Source of the DNA: an uncultured Caulobacterales bacterium
Lineage (GTDB): Bacteria; Pseudomonadota; Alphaproteobacteria; Caulobacterales; Maricaulaceae
Direction of reading: 5' to 3'
Assembly: GCA_937929915.1 (NCBI GenBank)
Contig: CALFUN010000019.1
Location: forward strand, 1 to 64,000
DNA length: 64,000 nt
The position numbers were made by a program, and so were the translations under genes. The notes under the pieces are model-generated. The model saw nothing but the letters and a program-made list of their open reading frames with translations, had not been told where the DNA came from and did not search any database. Position 1 is the first letter of the stretch. Each line of letters begins with the position of its first letter. Below are positions 61,316-64,000 of the stretch, piece by piece.

Positions 61316-63931
61316 ATGTCCGACATCACGAAAGCCGTGAAACTAGCCGTTATTAGCACCGTTGGCGCGATGGGAGCTTTAGTTCTTGGCGCAGAAGCCT
61401 TCGCGAATGATGCAAATAATAACACAACAACGGCGGATGGCCCTGCGGGTAGCGCAGGCGATGCTGTCAAACATTTCCGTCAACTTGGCACGGAACTGCC
61501 GACTCCAAATATTTACCGCAATGGCGCTGGCGCGCCCGGGCCAGGTTATTGGCAACAACAAGCCAATTACAAGATTGACGCAACGCTTGACGAAAAAAAG
61601 CGCCGCATTTCGGCTGAAGCGGATATTGAATATGTTAACAACTCTCCTGATCCGCTAAATTATATCTGGCTTGCCCTAGATCAAAACCGTTTTAAAGACG
61701 GCTCTATTGCGCGCGTATCTGCTACAGCCGCCGCCGCAGGTTCTCGCCGCGGAGATGGCACAGCTAGCTCAGACCGCTACACATTTGGCGCATTGGTTTA
61801 TGAACAAGCCCAAGAAGATCGCGAATATGGTTTTGAGTTTAAAGCGATCACGGACGGCGAAGGCAATGCTTTGCCTTACACAATCAATGACACCATGTTG
61901 CGGATTGACCTGCCAGAGCCGCTCGCCCCTGATGAGCGCATCGACATTCAAGTGGACTGGGATCACAATATTATCGACGAAGTCGCTGTTGGTGGCCGCG
62001 GCGGGTATGAGTATTTCCCCGAAGAAGATAATTACATCTTTGGTATGGCCCAATGGTTCCCTCGTTTGGCCGCTTACACCGATTATACAGGCTGGCAGAA
62101 CAAGCAGTTCTTGGGCCGAGGTGAGTTTACGCTCGAATTTGGTGATTACGAAGTCAATCTTACTGTGCCTGCTGACCATGTCGTTGCCGCGACAGGTGTT
62201 TTGCAAAATCAAGATGAGATTTTAACCGCAGAACAAAAAAGACGCATGGATAGCGCAAATACAAAAGCGCCCGTTTATATCGTCACGCCTGAAGAGGCCG
62301 AGGAAAACGAAAAATCCAAAGCTCGCGGGACAAAAACTTGGGAGTTCAAAGCCGATAATGTGCGTGATTTTGCATGGTCAAGCTCGCGTAAATATATCTG
62401 GGACGCAATGTTGTTTGAACAAGATGATGAAAACAACCCCGTCGTAACAGCCATGAGCTTCTTCCCAAAAGAAGCGGATCCAATTTGGTCACAATATTCG
62501 ACACAAGCCGTTGTTCATACAATGGAAGTCTATAATAAATTTGCCTTTAATTACCCATATCCAACCGCGCAATCTGTGAACTCATGGGAACGCGGCGGTA
62601 TGGAATATCCGATGATTACCTTTAACGGATACCGTCCCAATGAAGATGAAAAATCTGGTGAAATTGTCTATTCGCGCAATACGAAATATGGACTCATTGG
62701 CGTAATCATCCATGAAATTGGGCATATTTACTTCCCAATGACAGTGAATTCAGATGAACGCCGCTGGACGTGGATGGATGAAGGCCTCAATAGCTTCCTT
62801 GAATATATGGCGGAATATGAATGGGAAGAAAATTTCCCAATTAGCGGCGGACAGCAAAACCCGCTCGACGTTATTCCGAACTATATGCAAAGCCGCAACC
62901 AAGTGCCAATCATGACACAATCTGATAGTGTTCTACAATTTGGGCCTAATGCTTATTCTAAACCTGCTGCCTCACTCATTGTTCTGCGCGAAACGGTTAT
63001 GGGCCGTGAGTTATTTGACTTTGCTTTCCGCGAATATGCAAATCGTTGGAAATTCAAACGCCCAACACCGGCTGATTTCTTCCGTACGATGGAAGATGCC
63101 TCCGCAGTTGATCTGGATTGGTTCTGGAGAGGTTGGTATTTTGGCACAGATCACGTTGATATTGCCGTGACATCTGCGCGTGAATATCAGATTTCCACTA
63201 AAAACCCTGTTATTGAAAAAGACTTTGACCGCGAGGAAGATGCGCAAAATCGTCCAGAAAACATTACCCAGCGCCGTAACCGCGAAGAAGGTATCAAACT
63301 GCGCATTGACCGTTTTAATGATCTAGAAGATTTCTATAATGAAAATGACAAATTTACTGTCACAAATAAAGATAGAAATGCTTTCACGTCTTTCTTAGAC
63401 GGGCTTGATGAAGATGAGCGCAAAACTTATGAGCGTGCAATGAAAGACGGTAAATATCTTTATTTCGTTGATTTCGAAAATATTGGTGGTTTGATCTCGC
63501 CTCTGCCTGTGACCATGGAATATGAAAATGGCCGCACAGAAGAGGTTATGATTCCAGCCGAGATTTGGAGACGCAACGCAAATAAAGTCACAAAGCTTTT
63601 CACAAGCGATCGCCGTATTGTTTCATTTAAGCTCGATGAAGCTCATCAAACAGCGGATGCGGATTTCTCTAACAATATGTTCCCGCCTGAAATTTCAAGC
63701 AGCCGTATTGATTTGTTCAAATCCAATTTCACACGTAGAAGTATGATGGCTGATATGCTTGTCGAGTTGAAAAAAGACGGAAAAACAGGCAAAGATAGCG
63801 CGAAAAAAGACGATAAAGAATTACCTTTATCTCGGTCTGAAGAACGTAAATCTAAGCGCGGTAATAAGTCATCTGATAAAGAAAAGCGCACTTTACGTAA
63901 AACGCTCGAAAGAATGCTTGATCGCGATTAA
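61316..63931 (+). CDS. M1-family metallopeptidase, exported
   Basis: 871 residues, with GGGAG before the ATG. A signal segment (about 8-32, AVISTVGAMGALVLGAEAFA) precedes an N-terminal beta domain. The gluzincin motif HEIGHIYFP…WMDEGLNSFLEYMAEYEW gives the two zinc histidines, the catalytic glutamate and the third ligand. The preceding WERGGMEYPMI is the usual GxMEN-like substrate site, altered here to GGMEYP. A Lys/Arg/Ser-rich tail (about 815-871) is unusual. It likely acts on peptides in the periplasm or outside. Confidence 0.88.
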   Translation: MSDITKAVKLAVISTVGAMGALVLGAEAFANDANNNTTTADGPAGSAGDAVKHFRQLGTELPTPNIYRNGAGAPGPGYWQQQANYKIDATLDEKKRRISAEADIEYVNNSPDPLNYIWLALDQNRFKDGSIARVSATAAAAGSRRGDGTASSDRYTFGALVYEQAQEDREYGFEFKAITDGEGNALPYTINDTMLRIDLPEPLAPDERIDIQVDWDHNIIDEVAVGGRGGYEYFPEEDNYIFGMAQWFPRLAAYTDYTGWQNKQFLGRGEFTLEFGDYEVNLTVPADHVVAATGVLQNQDEILTAEQKRRMDSANTKAPVYIVTPEEAEENEKSKARGTKTWEFKADNVRDFAWSSSRKYIWDAMLFEQDDENNPVVTAMSFFPKEADPIWSQYSTQAVVHTMEVYNKFAFNYPYPTAQSVNSWERGGMEYPMITFNGYRPNEDEKSGEIVYSRNTKYGLIGVIIHEIGHIYFPMTVNSDERRWTWMDEGLNSFLEYMAEYEWEENFPISGGQQNPLDVIPNYMQSRNQVPIMTQSDSVLQFGPNAYSKPAASLIVLRETVMGRELFDFAFREYANRWKFKRPTPADFFRTMEDASAVDLDWFWRGWYFGTDHVDIAVTSAREYQISTKNPVIEKDFDREEDAQNRPENITQRRNREEGIKLRIDRFNDLEDFYNENDKFTVTNKDRNAFTSFLDGLDEDERKTYERAMKDGKYLYFVDFENIGGLISPLPVTMEYENGRTEEVMIPAEIWRRNANKVTKLFTSDRRIVSFKLDEAHQTADADFSNNMFPPEISSSRIDLFKSNFTRRSMMADMLVELKKDGKTGKDSAKKDDKELPLSRSEERKSKRGNKSSDKEKRTLRKTLERMLDRD

Positions 63932-63949
63932 TCGTAAGAAAGCTATTTT

Positions 63950-64000
63950 ATGCCAATAATGACTTTCACAAAACGAGATTTCCTCGCAGCAACCGCTGCG
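63950..64000 (+). CDS. 5' end of an exported protein (truncated by the window)
   Basis: The frame reads MPIMTFTKRDFLAATAA, a start like a Tat or Sec signal (KRDFLAATAA, with KR instead of the usual RR). A second ATG three codons in is an alternative. The function cannot be seen. Confidence 0.5.
   Translation, partial: MPIMTFTKRDFLAATAA

Noticed and set aside
1-64000. CRISPR array
   Set aside because: I saw no regularly spaced direct repeats; the only tandem repeats are the two-copy 19-bp and 23-bp duplications.

Overview
The window looks like chromosomal DNA of an alphaproteobacterium, probably a marine, low-to-moderate-GC relative of the Hyphomonadaceae/Maricaulales. This rests on the order murA-DUF2948-UPF0262-LMW phosphatase-infA-maf-RNase E/G-yacG, on the pbpC/alpha-2-macroglobulin pair, and on DUF2147, DUF2853 and DUF3667 proteins. 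The taxonomic call is an inference from gene order and families; no marker was compared. Region 1 (1-19.9 kb) is an accessory island of contact-dependent toxins, almost all on the minus strand. Its centre is one secreted Rhs/YD-repeat protein of about 3180 residues. Behind its 3' end lie displaced toxin tips, each followed by a likely immunity gene: an orphan Rhs tip with a stop-split partner, and two PT-HINT remnants with different tips (one paired with an unknown protein, one with a Sel1-repeat protein). IS3-family sequence brackets this array: a 3'-end relic near 0.4-0.6 kb and a decayed full element at 13.2-14.3 kb. Next come a broken S1 protease, a PDZ-like protein, a tightly coupled T6SS-type module (DUF4123 adaptor, HNH-type nuclease, beta-propeller immunity protein) with a second, truncated copy of the nuclease, and fragments of a resolvase and an IS3 orfA. 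Region 2 (19.9-30.8 kb) is envelope related: a Gly-rich exported protein, the coupled alpha-2-macroglobulin and pbpC genes (the macroglobulin appears to lack its thioester), and a divergent ABC-F ATPase. Region 3 (30.8-35.6 kb) holds a Gfo/Idh/MocA protein, a GntR/UTRA regulator, an SsuD-like flavin monooxygenase, an aldo/keto reductase and a glycerophosphodiesterase. This combination could be a sulfoquinovose (sulfo-SMO-type) catabolic locus. Region 4 (35.6-41.4 kb) is the conserved housekeeping cluster from yacG to murA, then a DUF2147 protein and tRNA-Thr(GGT). The murA start region carries a 19-bp tandem duplication. Region 5 (41.5-51.8 kb) has a hybrid histidine kinase, a DUF547 protein, a YajQ-family protein, a four-gene fatty-acid operon (two SDRs, an APH-like kinase and an acyl-CoA dehydrogenase) resembling 4-hydroxyacyl-CoA breakdown, a DUF3667 protein, and a phage-like M15 peptidase plus membrane protein. 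Region 6 (51.8-64 kb) has a membrane protein fusing HhH and DUF2853 domains, an OmpA-like protein, a nitronate monooxygenase, two divergent M28 peptidases, three coupled glycosyltransferases (one GT10/fucosyltransferase-like), an M1-type metallopeptidase, and the start of a gene with a Tat-like signal that runs off the end.
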